DNA of 64,000 nt from Channa striata (taxonomy: Eukaryota > Chordata > Actinopteri > Anabantiformes > Channidae), in contig CM065181.1 in the NCBI GenBank assembly GCA_033026295.1, positions 10,883,001-10,947,000 on the forward strand, read 5' to 3'. Shown one piece after another: positions 25,727 through 36,800 of the stretch. Numbering within the stretch: the first letter of the stretch is position 1; every line of letters begins with the position of its first letter. Below the pieces are notes generated by a model, which was given only the letters and a program-made list of their open reading frames with translations, searched no databases and was not told the DNA's origin. The position numbers and the translations under genes were made by a program.

Positions 25727-25790
25727 TGTGTCAGCAGTGGGCACGAACACTGTGATTAGATGTTTGCAGACGGGAGTAGTACATGTCTTG
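25727..25790 (+). other. Candidate noncoding exon B, paired with exon A
   Basis: A 64-base segment lies between TCCTCTTCAG (ending 25726) and a near-perfect donor (CTTG|GTAAGTAC at 25791). Only 111 bases separate it from exon A, a normal size for a short fish intron. All plausible joins give an early stop, so it is judged noncoding if real. Confidence 0.3.
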
Positions 25791-28268
25791 GTAAGTACTG
25801 TATATACTTTTTGGCTAATCTGAGAGGGAGCTCAGTGTGGGTCTCCCACATCTGAGGGGACAGGAATGGTAATGTCAACGAACGGACGTGTTTTTCAGAC
25901 AGTTAAATATTGAGGCCTCATGGTTTGGGGGTGGATGAAAATGTGGTGTCAGTAGTTTACGATTTTGGATAAAATAAGAGCATAGTTACACAGCTAATAA
26001 ATCTGCTGCACTGCAAAGTAATTACTTTGCATAATTAAGTTTCCCTCACAAAACACATTATGGATTCGTTCTGCGCCTGCAGGCTTAATTTTGCCTTGTT
26101 TTTTTTTTTCTGGTAAGTATCTCCTTTTTTGTTTACTTGTCTAACCATTCCACTGTTTGATTATCTGGATTTGTCGAATGCCATCCAGATACCAAGTAAT
26201 TGTTTCTGACTCACTCAAATTGCTGGTTTGCTCTACTTGCAACTCACTCGCATGTTTAGGGTGCACTTGTACCTTGTTCAGATATGCACTGCAGCTCCAT
26301 GCGTCGCTCACTGCCCTGTGTGTGCAGATAGAGATTTAAGTCCACATGTACAGTGGATTCAGTTGCATATGCCCAGTGTGAATGTGTCCCCTCAGTGAGC
26401 TCAAACCTCTGCGGGACGTCGGTTTTTCGGCTGCAGAAAACAGTTACAAGCTGCTGGTACCAACATTTGACAGGATATCCTGGTTGCAGTATTACAGTGA
26501 GAGCCAGGATGGGTTTGTGACACACAGGGGCCTCGTGAGAAACACAGGATTGAGAAGAGTCGCACACACACCGAAATCACAAGTCTGCTATGATGTCTGG
26601 CAGTCAGTGCTTCTTTAATAAGTTTGGGTGCAAATGTTTGACAAATGTCAAAAAGAGTTCAACATTTATTTTGCTCAGTGTAATATTTTGTGCACATTGA
26701 GCTATTGTTCCTCAATCAGAAATATATATTTTTTAGAATAACCTTTTTATGTATTCCTTGACCATTTTGTTACTTCAGATAATGAAGTAACTTTGCAGCC
26801 TCCAACATGCAGTTTCAGTGTAGAGGATGAAAACTGAACTCTAAACCCAACTTAATACCGTTGCACTTTCAGCTAGTACAAGTAAAAAATGGTCAATGAG
26901 TGTTTTAAAATGTATAAAGTTTTTAATAATTCAAAATAACAGGATCAAACTTTGCACTCAGCTGTACAGTACCTTGTTGAAATATATCAAGGCTTTGAGT
27001 CTTTTAGATCATGGCACTTCCTCCTTTGGTCAAATTTAGAAGCTATATTTCTAAACCCAGACCCCTGTTCCTTGTGTCCTCTTCCTTTATTTGTAAGTGT
27101 TTTGTCAGCTCTTTGTCTAAAACCCCAGCAGCCTGTCCTTTGAGCTGTTTGGTGGGTATGTATGTTTCATTGCACTTTTTACCTATGTGGAACTTTGTGT
27201 TTTTGTTTTTTTAATATCTAATATGTCAGATTCAAAATAAATCAACGAAGAAGAACAATTTATATGTGATGTGACAAAGGTTTAAGGAGGGTGTGAGAGT
27301 GTAAAGGTTTCGGACTTACACACTCCTCTGCTCAAGGGTGTAACATGACCATCCTGTGAATAGTGTGTGTAGGTGTTTCAAGACATTGTGCTTAAGGCGA
27401 CAATAACTCTTGGTCCTCCACACCATGTCGGATGGCCTTTTGTCTCAGTTATTAGATAAAGGATGGGGCTCTTTTTGCAGACACACACACACTCCCATGC
27501 ACCCAGAGGCGAGGCGGACCCTTTGTACAAGCATCAAATGACGAAGGGGTCTATTTGAAATCCGCCCAGCAGACACGGCTAACACAGACGCACACCAGCC
27601 TACAGGGACACACAAAAATGTCTGCATATGAAATACACGACATGTGACGCTGGTGCATATATATTCACCTGAGCTCATGCGGCCAAATGTGGAATATAAG
27701 AAGATTAATTTCCACAGTCTATGAAAAACTTTTTCGATTGACAGGTTGACCTTATGTGTGCGGCAAAGGGGTTAAATAGGACCGTTTAGTAGCATGTTTT
27801 GTTTCCCATACTTGAATACATGTTATGACAATATCAGATACTTAAGCCGTGATAATTACAGCTTGAATTCAGATTCGTAGGGTTAGTCAGGGTGTCGTAA
27901 AATGTGGCTCAACTACAGCTTCATGGGTTCACTTATTAAGTTCGGTGATCGGTCTAATGTGGGAGGTTGAGATGAGATGAATCCTCAATTAATACATGAA
28001 TGAAAAAGTAGTTGGAAAATAGCTTGTGCAAGGATGACAGCAGCTATTTGTCCCAGTTTTTAAAGAAGCTGATAAATGGTTAAAGGGATTAACAGAAAAT
28101 AATAATTACACTTCTTATCTCAATTACTGAATGATGGAAGGTGTGTAGAGGCTGGGATGCAGAAGCTGGTTGTAGTAAAGTTGGCGTGCCTGACAAATAC
28201 AGTCCCCTTCAAAAGTACGTAGACTACATGATTATTGGAAAACTCCTGACGCATAATAAAAGCTTTGC
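25791..28268 (+). other. elmo1: elmo1 intron 1, fourth part
   Basis: AT-rich noncoding sequence. At 28200-28216 there is a phrase resembling the start of a common teleost repeat (TACAGTCCCCTTCAAAAGT). No recognisable exon was found. Confidence 0.4.
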
Positions 28269-28521
28269 TTGAGACCGTATGGCCTCCCATGAGCTCTCAC
28301 TCTGTGCAATAGTATATAGTCCCCTGAAATTTGGTCATCTGGTACAAAATGTGTTATGTTATTTATTGCTTAACATGTGGAGGTGCTAACAGCATCAAAT
28401 AAAATGTGAATGGCGGAACCTTGATCTCACATCTGCCTTTTGGCCTTATTCTTCCAGTCCTTTTAGAACATATATTATATTACAAAGTGAGAGCTCATGG
28501 GAGATCAAAAGATCTCGAGTG
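28269..28521. mobile_element. MITE-like hairpin element (unclassified)
   Basis: A 22-base arm at 28284-28305 matches the reverse complement of 28482-28503 at 21 of 22 positions. Weaker pairing continues outward to about 28269 and 28521 and a little inward, which gives inverted repeats of about 36-40 bases around roughly 175 bases of AT-rich unique sequence. Size, AT-rich core and lack of coding capacity fit a nonautonomous DNA transposon. No clear target-site duplication was identified and the family is unknown. Confidence 0.45.
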
Positions 28522-30607
28522 TAGTTTTTAGTTTTCAGCTTAGACTGCTTCAGGTTAAGTGTCAGTTAACTGCAAAAGCCTGAGGTCATAGTCTGAACCT
28601 AAAATTTGAACCCTGGCAGTTACAATAAAACGACAATGTGGTAAATGTGTTAACAAAAGCTTTTTTGTTGTTATTATTCAGAGGTTCATCAGGGTTCAGA
28701 GCTGGTTAGTCACACTGACATTGTTTGCAAAAACGGTTGCGCATGTTATCTCACACCGATGTTCGGGGAGGAGATGGCAGAAAAACGATGTGCTGGTCTT
28801 AGATCAGGTTCCCCTCGAGACTCAGGCTGTTTGTCTTTCCTCCCTTTCCAGTGTCCTTAAATCTCTTAATTACTCCAAAGCATTTGAAAAAGCTTTAAAT
28901 GCTTCTTAATTTCTGTTGCCACACTCTGTGGTGTTATTTTGATAAAAACAAGTCAAAGTGGTTCCATGCCACGAGAAAACCGTTCTGATTAATCCTTTAG
29001 CAGAGCTGGAAATGAAATGAGGCCAAAAGAAGCTGTGTTGTTTTGTTGTAACATATTAGAGATGCCAACACTGGTGGAGTTAATCACACCAGTTTCTTTG
29101 TTACTTTCCTCAAAGGTCAAACTTTTCTTTATTTCTCCCACTCTCTTCATTTGTCCAGTTTGCTTTTCCTTCCTCCTCTGACTATCTTCCTTTTCATTAA
29201 ATTGATCTGCATTTTTTGTCACACCTTTCTTCTTTATTATATCTCCATCTTATGTATCCATTCCCCCCCCCCAACTCCTCCCTCGTTCTCCTCTTGTTTT
29301 CCAGTGTTTGTCACCTTCGTTGCTCCCTCCTCTTTTTCTTTTCTCCCTCCCTCCTGCTTGTGCAGATGATGTGACCCTCACATTACACATCATGAATTAT
29401 TGAGGTGAAACCCAGCACTTCTCTGCTGCCCAACAAATCACAGGACTTCTCTCTCATCTCTGTCTCCGCTCCTTTTACCCTCTCTCGCCTCTTTATTGAT
29501 GGGTTTTGTTCTTTAATTTCGACCTCTGGCAGCAGATCACATCACCGGTGTCTAAGGGTAACATGAGATTTAGGTTTTTTCCCCCCCAATCTTGGAGCAA
29601 ATCCAGAGGAATTATGGCCAGTGTAGCCCAGCCGCACATGCATCTCTGGGTACGGCAAGAGGGCTGCCACACACACACATACATATTCAGAGATTATAAT
29701 ACCTTGCTGGACTGGAGCCAAGTTAAACTGGTGGTTTGATGGTTTTGGCAGCATCTCATTCCGTAAAGTACATTAGCAAAATTAAACTTGCGGAAGGATC
29801 ATTGGTGTGTGTCGAACATTCAAAGGCAGAGATTTAGGGTAGAGAACATATGGCAACAGACACGAACACCTGAGAAAATCCTAGTTTGAAAACCTCAGCA
29901 GTTGTTTCCCGGAGCGGTCTGTCGATTACAGGAAAAACATGTTGACCAAATGAGTTCTCGGCCGTTCGTAGCTGTGTGTCTCAATTACGTTTCAGCTCAT
30001 TTTCAAGGGATTTACTGTGGCTGTCAGCAATGAGGTGGGTGTGCATCCTGGTGTGTGTGTCTCCAGTCAATAAACCTCAAGGCCGTCCATCTCTGAGTCA
30101 TCTTTAGTTCTCAGAAAATAAGGACAAATTGCTTGGAGCACACACTAAAGGTACAAACACACACACACACGTGTTGGTAAACCAAATCAAATCCTTATTC
30201 ACAAGGCCTGGACTCTTATTACATTTTGAGTCTTGTTTTTGATACTTTGGCCATTTGTGTGTTACAGTATTGTTCTCTGCTTGCTGAAGTAACTGAGATA
30301 TGGGAATATGGCAACATCACTAGTGCAAAGTTCGGCTGGATGAGAAAATGAGCAGACGTAAAAGTGAAAGCCAGCTCCTCAAAATGTTTGTAATAATCTC
30401 TCACCACACAGGACAAATATGGAGCCTGTTCAGTCTGTGGTAGGGCCACAACTGCAGCAAATTTATATTTAACACAAAGCACAAAACACCATTTTATCTT
30501 TTATATAAAGATTTATGAACAACCATAACTATGTGGAGCAGGAAATTTCAAAGTTATAATATGTAGTTTTCAATGTTTTCATGTCCCTACCAGTGACTGT
30601 AAGTTGT
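28522..30607 (+). other. elmo1: elmo1 intron 1, fifth part
   Basis: Noncoding sequence that is pyrimidine-rich between about 29115 and 29365. No recognisable exon was found. Confidence 0.4.
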
Positions 30608-30752
30608 GTGTGTGAATGATTGTCTGTCTGTGTTGACCTGGGTGTATCCTGCCTCTTGCCCTGTGACAGCTGGAATAGGCCCCTGGGATAGACACCCCCC
30701 CCCCAACAAACCTGAATAGGATTAATGTCAATAACAATTGATGGATGTCTGG
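30608..30752 (+). mobile_element. Teleost interspersed repeat, 3' tail fragment
   Basis: The order of phrases (GTGTGAATGATTGTCTGTCTG, a 'GGTGTATCCTGCCTCTTGCC' segment, 'GACAGCTGGAATAGGC', a C run, 'CCTGAATAGGATTAA' and a final GATGGATG-like end) matches the tail of a very common teleost repeat. In intact copies this tail ends in a short tandem ATGGATGG. The copy is degraded and has an internal deletion. I cannot name its database family with certainty. Its head is represented separately at 52571. Confidence 0.65.
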
Positions 30753-33700
30753 ATCTTCTTACTTTAGCAACAGTTCCAACTTTTCTGAGACAACTTTTTT
30801 TGTATTCTTGACCAATAATAATAACACAGGTTGTGCTGTAACTGTTGTAACACAGTGTATCCTCCCAGTCAGTTGGTGGCTCCGTCTTTGGTTTACAACA
30901 GTGTAGGTGTTGCCTGTGGCTTTTTTACTTCTCATTCTCAGCTTATCTTTGTTGTCAAGTTGGACTAAAGATGCTAACATGTAGGCCAGTGGTGATATTA
31001 TGTGTTTAACCGATACAATTTGTTCTGGAGAGACAATAAATGTCTGCCAAATTTTATGACGTTAATATTTCACCTAAACTGAACTAATCTGAGTTGAGCT
31101 ACGGAAAATCTTTCATGGATAATTTGTTTAGTCGTCATATAATATTTTTGATGTAATTGACAGATCAAACGCTAGGAATCTGTGACCTCACGGCTAAAAA
31201 TCTTGAGCGTGTCAGATGAGTGGCAGCTGCATAGCATTCGTTTACTGCCTGTCTGTCTTTAGTTACTTTTCAGAGTGATGATAATTTGTTCATAGATGAC
31301 TAACGTGCAATTGTCGGTCGAATATAACTGAATGAATCACATTCACACATACTGTGCACTTGCACTGTACCACTTGCCTTTGTGAGACATATTTCTTTAG
31401 CTCCACATAACCAGGGTGGTGTTTCTGAATCTTTCAAATGTTTTTTTAAGCAATTAGCCTGTTAAGTGTAATGTATGCAGGGTCATGCTTGTCTAAAGGT
31501 TCAAATGCATCTGTGACAGTGTTGACTCTCCACTCGCCATTCACCACCTGGCTTATTCTAAGGATGGGGACCAGAAGTGTTATTGTCTCTGCATAAAAGA
31601 GGGGAGAGGCAGATGGGGAGGGAAATGTTGTGATACATGGCTGCACGCCCTGAACGTCACTTAAGGTGAAGTGTCTCCAAAAGTATTTACCTCACTCAGA
31701 ACCGCTCTAATCTTCATCGCAGTGGCTCGTATTTAAATGGTGAAATACAAAGCAGAGGGTGGAGTCTGTCATTTGTGTGGAGTTGTGACAAACATGACTT
31801 GAGTATGACGTGGTTTAGAAAGGAAAAATGCATCTCAAGCTATTGATGCAGTGGTTGCCTTGGCAACGGGCCTTTGAATACCCACTATGTGGATTATTAT
31901 GGGGTGACTCACACACACACATACACACACAACACCAGACCAGTCTCATTTATGTATACAAATTTTAAATTATTACATGCTTATGCATTCAAGGCTTGCA
32001 CAGCCTTGTATAGTAGCACACTGACTGCGGAGATTCACATAAAAACAATTTTGTGCACACAAATTTCATCAGTCACTATTCTGTTTTGATGCACACACAG
32101 TATATAACACTCACACTTCTCTGCTCAATTATTTTCTGCAAGGAATTAGTCCAAACCAGTGTTTATGTATTATGGAACAAGATTAAATATGTAAACAGGC
32201 TTCTCTACTAGGAACTAGGATTATCCAGGCTGGGAATGTAAATTATTGATGGCTTCCTCAGTCAATTTTGGGAATATCCATGCTACATTTTCCACTTGAT
32301 AACTGTGCAGTGGTGGGTTGCATTAGACCTCCTGCAAGCACACAGAAGTGGCTTTACCCAGCTCCCCCTGTGTGATTCAGAGTGACTGTGATTTGCCTGT
32401 TTTTCCACCGAGAGACCTCCGACTGGCTTATCTTAGAAAGCCACGGGGCTGCAGGTCAATCTGGCTGTCTGTTCTTCTGTCACAAATCATGCTTTTTTTG
32501 TGCCCTCTCGGGGACATAAGCCAAGAGGAAGCAACTCTGAATTACAGCCTCAATGTTTCTGTCTGTGTGTTTGCATGAAATAGGACTGAGTGTTGGTGTC
32601 CCTCTTTTTTATTTAACTTGTTTTTTTCAATTGTGTTTTGAATAGTAAGTAGAATATGTTCATTATGCAAATGTTTTCCTTTGCAGTTCAGTGCACCCCA
32701 TGATAAAGAAGCTCATCTTTACGTGTAAAATTTGTTCATCAGTTGCTTACTTACCTGCTAAAGCTGCTGCAGTTAAATCTTGCTTGCTGACTAGCTATGG
32801 TGGCTGAACTGCTGATACAGAACATATATTGCTGCACCTCAGTGAGAGCGAGTGTTTCTTGATTTCTCAAACTGCGGGAACTCACTGCATTTTTATTACT
32901 CTGAAATAGTACAAAATTAACTGCTGATCTGCAAAAAAATTGGAAGTTGTGGTATGTTGATACTCTGGTTGTTTGTGCCTTTTTCTGCTGTGATCAAATG
33001 AGTGAAGTGAGGCCACGTCCTAGTGAAACACAGTGGAGCTTTGAAAACCATTTAAACTTCTCACTTCACTTACCTCCTGTGACCTCATTAGCAGTTAAAC
33101 TTGAATTCATGCCTAACGTGCATCTTCCCCACTGGCACAGCCTAACACTATGTGTGTCAACATTGAAAATTAAATTGGGCTACTGCAGGAAAAAGTGTTC
33201 TCAGACTAAATGTTTCAAAAGTCTGATCATCTGTGTCCGTGTTAGGAGTTAGGACCACTGTTTGCATGAAGTCTATTATGGTTAGCTGTGGCGTTAACCT
33301 GTGGTTTCTATATCACCACTGATGATAGACCCTCACGATGTGCAGTCAGCGTACCTGCCCTTAAATGGTTTTAGCCCAGGATAATATTAAGCACCCATGT
33401 CTATATTCTATGTGTCCCGGCACAAATACACTCCCCTGGTGTAAATGGGTCAGTTGACTCATTTCCTCTGCATTGTTGATTGCTCTTGGTTTAAGTTGTT
33501 CAGTAGTTTCTTTTGGAGATGGAGAGCTATCTGTTGCTTATGTGCTGTACTTGTGTCTTCTGCATTTTTATTTTAATTTTTTTTGCATTGCCCTTGTTGA
33601 CCTTTTCTTCTTAGTCATATGTAATATTTAGAGGATTAGATTTAGATGAATCTGATGAAGCTGACATCATCTAAAATAACCTAGTTTTGGACTAATGTGC

Positions 33701-33785
33701 CCCATTTTTTCTCTCTTTTTATTTCCATCCTCCTCTGTTTTCTTCCTTTATCTTCCATCCTCTTCTTTTCACTCTCGTCCTGCAG
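30753..33785 (+). other. elmo1: elmo1 intron 1, 3' part
   Basis: Noncoding sequence with a consensus RFX X-box at 31854-31867. It ends in a pyrimidine-rich tract (about 33708-33780) and TGCAG at 33781-33785, the acceptor of the first coding exon. No other exon was recognised. Confidence 0.5.
31854..31867. promoter_or_regulatory. RFX X-box motif (palindromic)
   Basis: GTTGCC-TT-GGCAAC is a full match to the X-box consensus GTNRCC(N0-3)RGYAAC bound by RFX factors, and its two halves are perfectly inverted. It lies about 1.9 kb upstream of the first coding exon of elmo1. Function is inferred. Confidence 0.5.
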
Positions 33786-33862
33786 GTTTGGATGAACTTC
33801 CTCCAGTAGTAGTGACAGACGTGTGAGGCAACAAGACCCACACCAAACATCCCCTGGCAGCC
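33786..33862 (+). other. elmo1: elmo1 5' UTR part of the first coding exon
   Basis: 77 bases between the acceptor (TGCAG, ending 33785) and the start codon. An upstream ATG at 33793 opens a short frame that is closed before the main start region. Confidence 0.75.
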
Positions 33863-36800
33863 ATGCCGCCACCGGCAGACATCGTCAAGGTGGCCATTGA
33901 GTGGCCGGGGGCATTCCCCAAGCTTATGGAGATAGACCAGGTAGGTGTCCGAGGAAGTGAAATAAAGAAATAGGACTGACCAGCTGCTGCCCTTTAAACA
34001 CACTGGGACCAAATTTCAGCTGACGAAACAGAGTTTTAAATACCTGTTAAATAATGTGTATGTGACCGTCACGTTGCAGTGTTACACACCATGGATAAGT
34101 AGCGGGTTGCGTCTGAACACAGTTTTTTACAGTAATCTCTTGTTGTGTAAATACTTTTGCAGCGTTGCGACATTTAGTTCTGCCGGCCACAAAGATCCTA
34201 TGTTAATGTCACCTTCGTGTTGATTATTTGTCCATTCATTGTTCCCTATTGTAAAGGCCCACTGCGCAAGTCAGCTGTGAAGTTGCTCACATGGGGTAGG
34301 TGTGTGTTTGGAAGGGTATGCAGACATGATACACACACATATTTAACAGTTACAATGATTCACCTCAAGGAAGCTTCCTGAAGAGTCAGTCATGTCAAGT
34401 CTGTTTGTCTTGGGTTGCAGTAAATGGAACCATGGGTCTTACTTTGAATGTTGCTTTTGTCACTTTGACCGGTTAAAATGACAAAGGTGGTATGTTGTAC
34501 TCAGTGACACAGTGACAAATTGTCACTAAGTCTGTAAAGGCTGACCTAAAACTTTGGGGTGTTGTCTTGTCAATTTCCTCTCTGCAGTCAAACATCACTC
34601 TGAAAGCGCTCAGTGAGTTAACTGTGGTTTTGTAGATCGACGTGACTAACAGAGTGGTGAAAAATAAATTCCACTGATATACTTGACATGGTTGTTGTAA
34701 TTTGTGATCAAACTGCTTAAACGTAATGAGACTTTCAACAGTACTAATGTGACAGTGAAATTGAAGCCATTTGTAATGGTATTACCACTGTGCACCATGG
34801 CCTGATCGGTGGCTCTTGAAAGCGGTTGCGTGACAACAACACATGGCTCAAATATGAATCAGTTAAAGGCCATACTGTATGTCAGCGATCATCACGGTCT
34901 GACAGTAACATGTTAACAACACAATTAGCCCAAACAATGACTACCTTGCGTAGGGGAATGACATGATCGCTGTCACGTTTTTTAATTACACACAATGTGT
35001 GTAAAATAGCCTGTTCGCTGGGTTTGTGTGTGTGTTTGTGTGTGACTCACAGATGGGCTAATGATTGTACAAGCTATGAGTCACCGTGGCAACTGGAGCT
35101 ACGTTTGCCCTTCTGAATGGATGAACCACTGAATGAAACACTGAACTGTGGAGTACATGTGCTTCTGCTTTTGCCACAAGGTGCTTTAAGCACTTAAGTG
35201 TAGATTTAGCGATGTAGTTTTTGAATTTAATGACCCCTTATCAGCACTGCTCCTGCAGCCTGAATTATAAAATGTCTGTTGCTCCTATGTGGTCTTTTCT
35301 TTCGTCTTTACTTCTTTAAACCACTTCTCCTCCTCCCCTTCCTCCGCTTTTCTCTAATTCTCTTATCTCTCCCTGTCATCTTTCTCTTGTTTCTCCTATC
35401 TGTTGCCTCCTCCTCCTTGTCCTTTGCTTCTGCTCTTGTTCGTTCCCCCTCTCACTCCTCCTCCCTGCCTTTTGTTGTAACTGAAATTTGCGCTGTGCCT
35501 CCCCCTCTCTTGTCCTCCACCATCAACCCCCCTCTCCTCCTCCCCCCCCTTACATCTCCCCTGTACAATAGGCCCTGCAGCAGCATATGGCTCTCTGAGT
35601 CATGCAGTGGGGAGTGGGCTTCAGTTGCTTGCGCTGTCTTGAGGCCCAGAGAAAGTCTTTTGTGTGTGTGTGTGTGTTTATGTGCGCGTGTGTGTACGTG
35701 CGCACTTGCTTGTGCGTTTAGTTTGTTTACAAGGGTCCAACTCTGCATAACTGAAATTGTGTGGGAGTGTTTGTGCGTCAACACGCATACTTGTTACTAT
35801 TCATGCGTGTGTGTGTGTGTGTGTTAATGTGCTGAAGGCTATGCGTGTGTATATGTGTATCCATTGGTATAGAGATATGCATTTAATTTCGGTTGGTGTT
35901 TGCTCTTCTGCAGTGATATTTGTTGTCTGTAGTTTGTGTGTAGGTATATCTGCCTCTGTATCAGTGTGTTTGTGCATTTCTATGATTGCGTGTCTCTGTA
36001 GACGCACCGTGATTTCCGAATCTCTGCAAATATCTTCAATGCCCCAGAGGTGTAAAAGTCCAACATTTGTGTTGGTACAAGTTCAGCGTAATAAGCTTTT
36101 TATTGTTATTGTTTGCAGATATGCAGTAGAGAAATTGGGAGGATGAGGTGTTGGTGTGTTTGGTGGGATGACACTGAGTATGAGCTTTTATTCAAAGTGG
36201 AAAGCAAAGTAAAAGAAAAGGACGTGTGTGTGCCAATGTACTAATAAGGTTCTGAAAACATAACACCTCAGTATTACAGAGATACAGATTACAGCTATGT
36301 GAAAGAGTTCAGACAGGGAAATGTGATAGAGTAGGTGACAAGTAGATGGTATGGTGTGTATGGCGCATCAGACGAGCTCAGTATGATATATGATTATACA
36401 GTTAATGATGAAAATAATACAGCAATGTCTAGATGAAGCATCCATCTCAAAGAAAAGTAAATTATAAAATAAAGAGAAAATTTAAAGGAAATAAGAGATG
36501 AAATGCTGGAGAATGCAGAGCTTGGAGACATTCAGATACTGCTACTGCTTAAAAGGCTGCACAGCTGGAATGGGGGGAGCTACATTTATTCTGAGCAGCA
36601 TTTAAGTGACACAAAAGTTACAAAATGATAACATGAAGATGTTTATATCATTTGAATACCCACATATTTAAATCTTTTAGTTCATTAATAATACAATTGG
36701 AAACTTGGAAAAGCTTTAATCATCCATATCAATAAGGAATTTCTCCAAGCAAAGCACAAGTGGCTTGGAGTCTTTTAAAATATTGCAAATTCCTTTGATG

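Noticed and set aside
35279..35827. 182-codon open frame (Leu/Ser/Pro-rich, then Cys/Val-rich)
   Set aside because: It is a translation of a pyrimidine-rich tract followed by a GT repeat, with no protein features.
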